Shown here in pieces: positions 1 through 6,459 of a stretch of 11,909 bases of DNA. A model generated the notes under the pieces. It had not been told where the DNA came from, searched no databases, and saw only the letters and a program-made list of their open reading frames with translations. Source of the stretch: Verrucomicrobiota bacterium (GTDB taxonomy: Bacteria > Verrucomicrobiota > Kiritimatiellia > B70-G9); NCBI GenBank assembly GCA_003641465.1, contig QNAJ01000023.1:1-11909 (forward strand). Reading direction: 5' to 3'. The position numbers and the translations under genes are program-made. Numbering within the stretch: the first letter of the stretch is position 1; every line of letters starts with the position of its first letter.

Positions 1-751
1 CGGGCCGGCCCTGTACCGCGGCCGCCGGCCGGCGCACGGAACCCAATCGGCCGAGGAATCCCGGCTCGCTTGCATCGCAGGCAACCGGTCGGCGATTGCT
101 TCCCAGAAAGGCAACGTAGTCGTAGGGGCGGAACCAGACACGACCTTCCGGATCCGGGATATCCCAACGCATCTTCCTGACGTAGACGCATCTTTCCTCC
201 GGACGGAAGTCAGTCTCAATGAACAGCTTCTCGAACTCACGGGCCGCCTCCGGGGCCATTCCCAAGCACCACTCCACATACGCAAACACCGAAAGATTTC
301 GTTCCCGGCCGCTCCGATTCCGGAGTTCCAGGATCCATAGCTCCAGCGGGTCCTTGGCAGCCACGAAACAGGTCAGACGACTCGCGATGTTGTTGCTGGT
401 TCCTGAGAACACAGTGTATCCCTGCCCATGGCGGCACTCATAGTCGCGCAATGTCTCGCCCGCAGGGATCGGTGTCACGCTCCAGAATGCACCGGTGCGG
501 TCATCGCGCAGGTATACGAACTTGCCGGCCTCGTCGCTGGTCAGATTCTGGTTCCAGCGCGTAATCCGGCTGAGCTGTGCGTGTTCACGCCACGAGTATC
601 CTCCGCCTGCTTGGGAAATCACCATCCCATGTTTCCCGTTGGATATGACGTTCACCCACGGGCGCGGCGTATCCGGACGCCATATCACGTACTCGCCACT
701 CTGGGGGTCGAAACCACCGTATCCGTTACTGAAGAGCAACCTCTTCATCAT
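1..751 (-). CDS. GH94 family glycoside phosphorylase (N-terminal part, runs off left edge)
   Basis: The reverse strand is open from 751 to the window edge and encodes 250 residues of a protein whose family is usually about 800 residues or more. The N-terminal beta-sandwich domain of GH94 (old glycosyltransferase family 36) is recognisable. Landmarks are NGYGGF at about residues 9-14, EYVIWRPDTPRPWVN at 20-34, AGGGYSW at 48-54, RITRWNQN at 62-69, YECRHGQGYT at 104-113 and FAYVEWCLG at 156-164. Known relatives phosphorolyse beta-linked disaccharides such as cellobiose, chitobiose or laminaribiose in the cytoplasm, or form the C-terminal part of cyclic beta-1,2-glucan synthase. The catalytic domain is off the window, so the substrate cannot be assigned. 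An in-frame TGA at 760-758 limits the start to the ATG at 751 or the adjacent ATG at 748. GAAAGG precedes them, with spacing that slightly favours 748. Family call is firm; specificity is unknown. Confidence 0.9.
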   Translation of the reverse strand, partial: MMKRLLFSNGYGGFDPQSGEYVIWRPDTPRPWVNVISNGKHGMVISQAGGGYSWREHAQLSRITRWNQNLTSDEAGKFVYLRDDRTGAFWSVTPIPAGETLRDYECRHGQGYTVFSGTSNNIASRLTCFVAAKDPLELWILELRNRSGRERNLSVFAYVEWCLGMAPEAAREFEKLFIETDFRPEERCVYVRKMRWDIPDPEGRVWFRPYDYVAFLGSNRRPVACDASEPGFLGRLGSVRRPAAAVQGRP

Positions 752-831
752 CCTTTCTCATGTCTCTATGACCGCACGACGGAACCCCGGCATCATGCCT
801 CTCCGAGGCACCGCGGTCCAGCATTGCCTGT

Positions 832-845
832 TGTGAGCGCTTGCA
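832..845 (-). promoter_or_regulatory. LacI/GalR-family-like operator candidate
   Basis: The reverse strand reads TGCAAGCGCTCACA, which fits the LacI/GalR-type pattern TGnAAnCGnTnnCA with the central CG at 838-839. Five of seven half-site positions are symmetric. It lies just downstream of the predicted -10 box at 853-858 and about 80 bp upstream of the GH94 start, a normal place for a repressor of a sugar-utilisation gene. No regulator gene is visible in the window, so the cognate protein is unknown. Confidence 0.4.
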
Positions 846-852
846 GCCGCAT

Positions 853-880
853 AGCATACCCACCAGCACGCGGCTGGCAA
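853..880 (-). promoter_or_regulatory. Predicted sigma70-type promoter of the GH94 gene
   Basis: On the reverse strand, TTGCCA (880-875) is followed after 16 bp by TATGCT (858-853). Each box differs from consensus at two positions. Transcription would start near 846, leaving a leader of roughly 95 nt before the GH94 ATG, and would cross the operator-like palindrome at 832-845. Confidence 0.4.
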
Positions 881-1028
881 TACCTAACCTGAATTATTAT
901 TCACCCCTTCGGGACCGCCAAGTGGGTCACGTACCCGGGACAATGTGGTCAGCTGATGATCGTTGCGCCTTGGTCGCCATGAAACGGGGTAGGCCTGCCT
1001 GAGCTGGGAGGTCGTCCCACAATCCCGT

Positions 1029-1054
1029 CTCTGGCGCAACATGTTCCGCCAGAG
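1029..1054. repeat. 26-bp near-perfect inverted repeat
   Basis: Arms CTCTGGCGCAACA and TGTTCCGCCAGAG are complementary at 12 of 13 positions, the only mismatch being C1037 against C1046. The centre is the 8-bp palindrome AACATGTT. As RNA it would form an 8-bp stem with a 10-nt loop. No T-run follows on either strand, so it does not look like an intrinsic terminator. It lies about 135 bp upstream of the DUF763 promoter candidate and could be a protein-binding site for either divergent gene. Confidence 0.5.
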
Positions 1055-1167
1055 TGAACCAATACTGGTCAGATTTGATGAATAGATCGGCCTACGACGA
1101 CGGACGCGGCGCAGCCTGGTTCACCAGGGGAGAGCCCCTTGCCGGCCCGACCACGTTATGCGGGCCA

Positions 1168-1195
1168 TTCACGGCTCGTGGCAACATGGTATACT
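1168..1195 (+). promoter_or_regulatory. Predicted promoter of the DUF763 gene
   Basis: TTCACG (1168-1173) is followed after 16 bp by a good -10 box, TATACT (1190-1195). Transcription would start near 1202, only about 10 nt before the ATG at 1212. This supports 1212 rather than the upstream in-frame ATG at 1158, which lies before the promoter. Confidence 0.45.
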
Positions 1196-1211
1196 GTGCT
1201 TCTGCGAGACG

Positions 1212-2372
1212 ATGAGAACCGGCACCGCAGACTTACCGCTTCACGGAGGCAGGGCCCCGGCCTGGCTGATGCAAAGGATGATCCGTCTGGCGCGGGCGGT
1301 GGTAGAAATCATGGTCTCCGAATACGACACCCGCTTCGTCCTGCAGAAGCTGGCCGATCCCTTCTGGTTCCAGGCTTTCGGCTGCCTGCTGGGCTTCGAC
1401 TGGCATTCCAGTGGACTGACCACCACGGTCTGCGCTGCACTCAAAGCCGCGTTCCAGACTGCCGGGTCGGATTTTCCCCTGTATGCCTGCGGGGGCAAAG
1501 GCAGCCGGTCGCGCAGGACGCCGGAGGAAATCGCCGCCGCCTGTGACGCTTTGGGAGTGGACGCCGATCCATTGATCTACGCCAGTCGCATGGCGGCCAA
1601 AATAGACAACGCTGCGTTGCAGGATGGATTTCAGATCTATCACCATTGTTTCTTTTTCGACCGAACCGGGCTCTGGGCAGTGGTACAGCAAGGGATGGCC
1701 CGCGAGAATGATCCGCTGGGCAGACCCAATGCCGGATTCGCCCGGCGTTATCACTGGGTCGCCGACAAGGTCGGGGATTGGACTATCCGCCCTGAAGCAG
1801 CTATCTGCAGCGAGAAAACTGCACCGCTGGTCGTGGATACGATTGCAAAGGAGGCGCGGCCCATGCAACAGGATGTAACCCGGCTGCTCACCGAAGAGCA
1901 ACGTGAGGTGCAGAAAATCCTGAAAGATCTGCCTCACTTGCGGCTGACACCACGCCACCGGATCCTGCTCAGTGACATAGACCCGCGGCGCATCAGCCGG
2001 ATACTTCTGTCCACGTATGATGATCCACCGGAGACTTTTGCATCCTTGATCGGACGCCGTGGGATCGGGCCGGCGACTATCAGGGCTCTGGCCCTTACAG
2101 CGGAGATCATTTACGGTCATGGACCATCCTACCGCGATCCCGCCCGATTCAGCTTTGCACATGGAGGCAAGGACGGAACCCCTTATCCTGTCAGACGCGA
2201 TGTTTACGATGAGACTATCAGCATCCTTAATTCGCTGGTCTCCCGCGCAAGAGTAGACCAATCCGAAAAGCGCCGCGCATTCCGCCGTCTGGCCGTTTTC
2301 ACTACGATAAGCTCCGCCGAATCACAAAGACACTCTGTCAACCGGACAACATCAGAAACGACCCGATTATAG
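1212..2372 (+). CDS. DUF763 family protein
   Basis: The 386-residue product matches the DUF763 family, a conserved set of bacterial and archaeal proteins without an established function that I know of. The family-like N-terminus MRTGTADLPLHGG fixes the start at 1212. Other conserved blocks are DPFWFQAFGCLLGFDWHSSG (49-68), GGKG (94-97), YASRMAAKID..ALQDGFQIYHH (123-145), WAVVQQGM (155-162), ARRYHW (177-182) and FAHGGKDGTPYPV (315-327). A helix-hairpin-helix-like stretch, LIGRRGIGPATIRALAL (279-295), precedes the last block and hints at nucleic-acid binding; that is inference. No signal peptide or membrane segment is seen, so it should be cytoplasmic. The tail after about residue 362 does not look conserved. 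It is monocistronic, diverging from GH94 and converging on the sulfatase-like gene. Confidence 0.9.
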   Translation: MRTGTADLPLHGGRAPAWLMQRMIRLARAVVEIMVSEYDTRFVLQKLADPFWFQAFGCLLGFDWHSSGLTTTVCAALKAAFQTAGSDFPLYACGGKGSRSRRTPEEIAAACDALGVDADPLIYASRMAAKIDNAALQDGFQIYHHCFFFDRTGLWAVVQQGMARENDPLGRPNAGFARRYHWVADKVGDWTIRPEAAICSEKTAPLVVDTIAKEARPMQQDVTRLLTEEQREVQKILKDLPHLRLTPRHRILLSDIDPRRISRILLSTYDDPPETFASLIGRRGIGPATIRALALTAEIIYGHGPSYRDPARFSFAHGGKDGTPYPVRRDVYDETISILNSLVSRARVDQSEKRRAFRRLAVFTTISSAESQRHSVNRTTSETTRL

Positions 2373-2477
2373 TGGCCGGTTCCTTAAAGCCGCAGCCTCG
2401 CGGTCTGGCTGGATAACAAACAACTTGACCCCGTTGCGCACAGCCCTGTTACAGGTCATACAAAGTCGCAATAGCCG

Positions 2478-4058
2478 CTATTCCAAAAGGTTCGGAGCGC
2501 ATCGCTGGTATCTGTAGGGGTGATCCCATTCGACAAAATAACTCTCATCCGCCTGGAAAGGAACAATCACACCGAATGCTGCTCTTATTACAACCGGGAA
2601 TAAATTTACCAGCGAACGAAGGTTATTGAGCGACTCTGGAGAACTTTTGTCGGCGGGAATCCGCACCGCCATAAAATTCTTGAGCGTAGTACTGCGATCC
2701 CCTTTCTCAGGATTCAATAGGCCGTGATCGGATACTATCGCCACTACATCATTGGTCGAAAGCGATTTGACTACCCTTATAGTCATACGATTGACAAATT
2801 TCAGTTGTGCAATATAGGCCGCAGCATAATCACTAAAAGGAACCCACGATGGACGCGCCGCTCCTAACATGAAGAAGTCCTGTAAGCGCACTGCTTGGCC
2901 GTCTTCGTCGAAGACGATCGGCTCATGCGGGCATATGACATGCGCGTATACGAAAAGGGGCCCTGTTTCGCAATACTGGGACAGATCTGAAAGCTGATTA
3001 AATGTAAAGAGGATCCGCCTGCGATGATGTGCAAACATACTTTCTGAACCGCCTATCCGCGCCAGGATTCTGGGGATGGGGGTCAGTTCAAGGAGCATCA
3101 TCTCAAAAGTATTCGCAATGGGTTCTGCTGGAGAAAGATAGATGTCCGCTTCACGGTCTAGATCGAGGTAATCAAACCCCGTACGAAAAGCCAAGATACG
3201 GTACCCGTGGCTCCGCAGCAGCGAAAATAACCGGTTGTGCCGAAAAAGGCTTAACAGATCCGCGATATTCCTGTCCGATGGCGAGCATGCAGGTAAAAGA
3301 ACGTGTAGATAGTCCATGTTGAAGCAAGATGCAAGGGACCACAAGGATTTATTATAGTTGCTGCGACTCGATTTCACTACATAGAACCCATTGCTCTGCA
3401 ACCACCGGATAAAATTATCATTCCTGAATCCGAAATGCTGCCAAAGTACGTCGTCTCTCGGATACGAATCTAGTACGATAAGATAGATGTCGGGATATCC
3501 GGAGTGTCCGTCTCGAACCGAAGCAGGAGAAGGTGTCTTCGCTTCTGCTGGCTGTAGAAAATGCATTGCGAAGCTGCTTCGACATGTAGGCGATGTCGCC
3601 ACCAACCCTATCGACCAAACTAATAGTGCAGTACAACTCACATTCAGGGGATAGGTCCAACGTTGAAAGGTCCTCTTTCGCCTCCACACATAGAATAAGA
3701 ACGCACTAACGACACTCGCATAGCCCACAAAAAAGCGTGTCTTGTAGAAGATAAGATTCGGAGGGACAACAAAACGCACAAAGTGTCCCCAAGAAAATGT
3801 CGCCAATAAGAGTGCCGCCACCACCAGTCCTGCGCGGTGCCAATCCCTCAGCACAAGGAAAACCAGCAGATACAAAGCCGACGTGCCGAAGACTATAAGA
3901 ACAAGAGGCCGCATTACCAGCCATGGAGAGACGACTTGGACATTCTGAGCGTAAAGCGCAAGTACCACGTAGGCGGCCAACGCAAGGGGATACCACGGCA
4001 GATCCCGCAGGCAAAACCAGCCGAAGGACCCACTTTGTCTTCCGTTGAAGGCGGTCAT
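2478..4058 (-). CDS. Membrane-anchored sulfatase-like / alkaline phosphatase superfamily protein
   Basis: The 526-residue product starts with about four to five hydrophobic segments (roughly residues 22-155). A domain of the alkaline-phosphatase superfamily follows from about 188 and should face outside the membrane, as in LTA-synthase and phosphoethanolamine-transferase relatives. Visible landmarks are the first metal Asp in DIYLIVLD (D197), the nucleophile block NYNKSLWSLASCFNM (S238 at the nucleophile site), YAHVICPHEP (H378) and the metal pair in VSDHG (D444, H445). The sulfatase CxPxR motif is absent, so a true formylglycine sulfatase is unlikely. Hydrolysis or transfer of a phospho-group on a surface glycan or lipid is a better guess, with substrate unknown. 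I chose ATG 4058; TTG 4061 directly precedes it and no strong ribosome site separates them. It faces the YIDPGTG/NoeA-like pair and parts of it look AT-rich. Confidence 0.82.
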   Translation of the reverse strand: MTAFNGRQSGSFGWFCLRDLPWYPLALAAYVVLALYAQNVQVVSPWLVMRPLVLIVFGTSALYLLVFLVLRDWHRAGLVVAALLLATFSWGHFVRFVVPPNLIFYKTRFFVGYASVVSAFLFYVWRRKRTFQRWTYPLNVSCTALLVWSIGLVATSPTCRSSFAMHFLQPAEAKTPSPASVRDGHSGYPDIYLIVLDSYPRDDVLWQHFGFRNDNFIRWLQSNGFYVVKSSRSNYNKSLWSLASCFNMDYLHVLLPACSPSDRNIADLLSLFRHNRLFSLLRSHGYRILAFRTGFDYLDLDREADIYLSPAEPIANTFEMMLLELTPIPRILARIGGSESMFAHHRRRILFTFNQLSDLSQYCETGPLFVYAHVICPHEPIVFDEDGQAVRLQDFFMLGAARPSWVPFSDYAAAYIAQLKFVNRMTIRVVKSLSTNDVVAIVSDHGLLNPEKGDRSTTLKNFMAVRIPADKSSPESLNNLRSLVNLFPVVIRAAFGVIVPFQADESYFVEWDHPYRYQRCAPNLLE

Positions 4059-4113
4059 CAAGGGCTTGCCAATGGCCTTAAATTGTGTGTCTCGCTATCC
4101 CATATTTGACTAG

Positions 4114-4134
4114 GACAAGACGGATTCCGTTGTC
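4114..4134. promoter_or_regulatory. Imperfect dyad overlapping a TTGACA box between divergent genes
   Basis: GACAA-GA-CGG, ATT, CCG-TTGTC forms an 8-bp stem with a 2-nt bulge. Its right arm overlaps a consensus -35 hexamer on the reverse strand, TTGACA at 4136-4131, pointing toward the sulfatase-like gene. A matching -10 at 17-18 bp is poor (CTAGTC or TAGTCA), so any promoter here may need an activator. Low confidence. Confidence 0.25.
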
Positions 4135-4208
4135 AACTTAAGATAGGAACATTGAGGCGATGTCATAATCCCTCTTACGTGTTCGCCGACACCTCGGACG
4201 GTGCGCCT

Positions 4209-4246
4209 TTGTGTGTCTTGACTGTGTAGCGTGATAATGGTATTTC
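4209..4246 (+). promoter_or_regulatory. Predicted promoter(s) for the YIDPGTG / NoeA-like pair
   Basis: Two overlapping candidates occur. TTGTGT (4209-4214) is followed after 18 bp by GATAAT (4233-4238). TTGACT (4218-4223) is followed after 17 bp by TATTTC (4241-4246). Either would start transcription near 4245-4252. That places the possible start codons at 4231 and 4237 outside the mRNA and favours ATG 4288 for the small protein. Confidence 0.35.
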
Positions 4247-4287
4247 TCTGGGTCTGTTCCGGTTATGGAAAGTGGTGGGTCTTCTGC

Positions 4288-4461
4288 ATGGTGGTAGCGT
4301 ACATAGACCCGGGCACTGGTGGCATCGTGCTTCAGATGCTTGTCGCCGCCGTGATTGGCGTGGGTGTCTTTTTCCGCCAGCGGATCGCAGCCCTGTTCCG
4401 CAGGAAGCCAGCTCCATCTCCTCCGGCAAGCCCACAACGCGATGAGAACCAGTCAACCTGA
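4288..4461 (+). CDS. Small YIDPGTG-motif membrane protein
   Basis: This 57-residue protein has YIDPGTGG at residues 5-12, one hydrophobic segment (about 13-28, IVLQMLVAAVIGVGVF), then a basic stretch (RQRIAALFRRK) and a Pro/Ser-rich hydrophilic tail. Short single-span proteins with YIDPGTG close to the N-terminus form a recurrent family of unknown function, as I recall it. ATG 4288 is preceded by GGTGGG at 4274-4279 and is compatible with promoters ending near 4246. In-frame starts at 4237 (ATG) and 4231 (GTG) would add 17 or 19 hydrophobic residues and cannot be excluded, because those could act as a signal sequence. It overlaps the next gene by 20 nt, which suggests translational coupling with the methyltransferase. 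Confidence 0.7.
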   Translation: MVVAYIDPGTGGIVLQMLVAAVIGVGVFFRQRIAALFRRKPAPSPPASPQRDENQST

Positions 4462-5863
4462 GCGCGACGCGGGGTCGTATCGGGATCCGTCCGGATTCGT
4501 GTTCCGTTATGACAACGGGATCTACCGCGCCGTCGCCGATGACCATTGGCCGATAGTGGAAAAACTGCTGAATTCCCCCCTTTGGCAGAACCTCGAGACA
4601 AGCGGCTGGGTGATATCAACCGAAATCGTGCCCACGGCCGACCCCGTACATCGCCGGCTGCGGGACCACCACCCGGAATACCATCACTTCCTGCGACATC
4701 GCCCCCTGGAACGTATTTCTTACCCCTACGAATGGAGTTTTTCAATGCTCGCGGACGCAGCGTTGCTACACCTGCGATTGCAACGGAAACTGCTGGAACA
4801 GAACTTTTCGCTCAAGGACGCGTCTGCGTTCAACGTGCAATTTTCTAACGCGCAACCGATATTTGTCGATGTCCTCTCTCTAGCTAGACCAACGAGGATG
4901 GATATCTGGCCAGCGTATGGTCAGTTTTGCCGCATGTTCTTATATCCCCTTCTTGCCTATCTCACTCGTCGACTGACACCAAGACAGCTCTTTCTGGGCA
5001 GCCTAGACGGGCTAACGGCCAAGGAGGCATATTACATCATCGGTCCGTTGCGCTCCCTTGCCCCCACATACTTTCTCGACGTGTTTTTACAGTACCTGAT
5101 AGAAAAAAGTATCACCCCAGACAAGGTGCGTTCGCTGCGCAAGCGGGTTGCCGTCAGCCGGGGCGATGCCAGGGCACAGATCCTGAACTTGGCCCGGCTG
5201 GAGCGTAAGGTGCTCCGGCTGAAAAAGAAATGGAATCCATCGAGTAGCTGGCAAAGCTATCAGAAAAAGTGCACTTATTCCGACGATGGCCGAATAGCCA
5301 AGGCAGACTTTGTTCAAAGGGTTCTTGCTGCGGAAAAACCTCAGACAGTTCTGGACTTGGGATGTAATACCGGCCACTACAGCCGGATAGCAGCTGGTAC
5401 CGGTGCCTCGGTACTGGCAGTGGACACAGATCATGATTGCATCGAAGTGCTATATCGAGAGGCCAGCCAAGAAAAATTACCGATTCTTCCGCTTCTAGTG
5501 GATATTGCCAACCCTACACCGGGCGTAGGCTTTAGAAATCAAGAGCGGCGCGCATTCCTTGAACGGGCTACATCTGAATGCGTACTGGCCCTAGCCCTGC
5601 TGCACCATTTGCTCGTCGCTGCACGCCTTTCGCTCGCCTCTATTCGCGACCTACTGGCAGACCTGACAAAGAAGATGCTGATCATTGAATACGTGGATCG
5701 AAAAGACCCGATGTTTCAGACCCTGCTCGCTCTACGCGACGACCTGTACGGCGACCTTACTCGTGATCTCTTTATCGCCACTTTCTCGGAACGATTTGAA
5801 GTGATTGAGGAATACCCCATTCCTGATACACAACGATGCCTCTATCACCTTCGGAAGCGTTAG
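4442..5863 (+). CDS. NoeA-like SAM-dependent methyltransferase
   Basis: The 473-residue protein has two parts. The N-terminal half carries PSGFVF (16-21), GIYR (26-29), RISYPYEWSFSML (91-103), LKDASAFNVQF (124-134) and PIFVDVLSL (139-147). This pattern is typical of proteins related to the nodulation protein NoeA. The C-terminal half is a class I methyltransferase fold, with SAM-binding motif I VLDLGCNTG at 303-311, an acidic end of strand 2 (AVDTD, about 326-330) and LLVDI at 351-355. The acceptor is unknown; a surface glycan or lipid is inferred from the neighbours. ATG 4442 is chosen because homology-like sequence begins soon after it and it overlaps the upstream small gene by 20 nt. An in-frame TTG at 4355 would extend it through that gene and is unlikely. 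No clear ribosome site precedes it, consistent with coupled translation. Confidence 0.85.
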   Translation: MRTSQPERDAGSYRDPSGFVFRYDNGIYRAVADDHWPIVEKLLNSPLWQNLETSGWVISTEIVPTADPVHRRLRDHHPEYHHFLRHRPLERISYPYEWSFSMLADAALLHLRLQRKLLEQNFSLKDASAFNVQFSNAQPIFVDVLSLARPTRMDIWPAYGQFCRMFLYPLLAYLTRRLTPRQLFLGSLDGLTAKEAYYIIGPLRSLAPTYFLDVFLQYLIEKSITPDKVRSLRKRVAVSRGDARAQILNLARLERKVLRLKKKWNPSSSWQSYQKKCTYSDDGRIAKADFVQRVLAAEKPQTVLDLGCNTGHYSRIAAGTGASVLAVDTDHDCIEVLYREASQEKLPILPLLVDIANPTPGVGFRNQERRAFLERATSECVLALALLHHLLVAARLSLASIRDLLADLTKKMLIIEYVDRKDPMFQTLLALRDDLYGDLTRDLFIATFSERFEVIEEYPIPDTQRCLYHLRKR

Positions 5864-6238
5864 AAGATTCTGTCGGATTTTCAGAAATTATGCGTGGACG
5901 TCGTTTACAGCAAGGGTGTGCCTGAAATCCTCAAACAGGTTTTGTGTCTTACAGTCAGCATGAAAAATACGGGCAGTCGGAGAGTCCGTCGTCTGTCCCG
6001 ATAGATAGCACCGATCTGCAATCGGAGATCAGTAATCAAATTAACAAATATTCGTCTCCTACACGGGTATTGGAGTCATGTAGTGTCCCAAACCGGTACT
6101 GATACTGCAAATTCCACCCTTGTCGCAGGAAAAACTCGAAGATGCCCATCACAGTATTGACGGGGAGCATTCACACCGCCAATAGGAGACAGTTCCAGAT
6201 AAAAGGGTAGAAAAATGTGCTCAACTTCTCGAAATAGC
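5864..6238. other. Intergenic region without a supportable gene
   Basis: These 375 bases lie between the methyltransferase stop and the 3' end of the tRNA. I find no credible coding sequence. A reverse-strand open stretch reaching in from the tRNA is spurious. Only weak hairpins are visible, such as CGGGCAG pairing with CTGTCCCG between about 5970 and 6000 and GATCT/AGATC near 6014-6031. No clear terminator follows either neighbour. Confidence 0.5.
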
Positions 6239-6331
<93 letters not shown>

Positions 6332-6382
6332 GCCCTACGCAGTCCCGTCAATTCCGGCCGCCTTCACTCACAATAGGCGTGC

Positions 6383-6414
6383 GTCCGCCTCGGCTCCCGC
6401 CGAGGCGAGACCCC
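6383..6414. repeat. Palindromic unit 1 of the inserted element
   Basis: The core pairs CGCCTCGGC (6386-6394) with GCCGAGGCG (6399-6407) around the loop TCCC: nine perfect base pairs. GTC (6383-6385) then pairs with GAC (6409-6411) past a single bulged A at 6408. The unit starts with GTCCG and ends with CGAGAC followed by CCC, the same boundaries as the neighbouring unit at 6415-6458. Confidence 0.75.
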
Positions 6415-6459
6415 GTCCGTCCCGACCCGGGATTTGGGGTCGCGTCGGGACGAGACGGG
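6412..6459. repeat. Palindromic unit 2 of the inserted element
   Basis: CGTCCCGAC (6418-6426) pairs perfectly with GTCGGGACG (6444-6452) around a 17-nt loop. CCCGTC (6412-6417) pairs with GACGGG (6454-6459) past a single bulged A at 6453, for 15 base pairs in all. The unit proper runs 6415-6458, from GTCCG to CGAGACGG. The lower stem borrows three bases from unit 1 and the first base of the tRNA-derived sequence. No T-run follows on either strand. Confidence 0.75.

Larger units (their letters stand above)
752..1211. other. Gene-free region between divergent GH94 and DUF763 genes
   Basis: I find no supportable coding sequence in these 460 bases. An open stretch on the plus strand that continues to about 892 is the shadow of the GH94 gene. 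The region holds the GH94 promoter and operator candidates near the left end, a strong 26-bp dyad at 1029-1054, and the DUF763 promoter candidate near the right end. The section 900-1025 shows nothing else recognisable. Confidence 0.6.

Noticed and set aside
428..892. Plus-strand reading frame over the GH94 start
   Set aside because: The reverse strand encodes the recognisable GH94 N-terminus here, and the plus product has no family resemblance.
1233..2261. 342-codon reading frame antisense to DUF763
   Set aside because: The plus strand carries clear DUF763 conservation; the antisense product has no recognisable domain.
4138..4546. Reverse-strand frames over the small YIDPGTG gene
   Set aside because: They are low-complexity, basic products without a domain and conflict with the conserved plus-strand pair.
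6383..6459. Integron attC site or self-splicing tRNA intron
   Set aside because: The RYYYAAC/GTTRRRY attC cores are absent. The block is too short for a group I intron, lies outside the anticodon loop, and the 3' half of the tRNA is missing.
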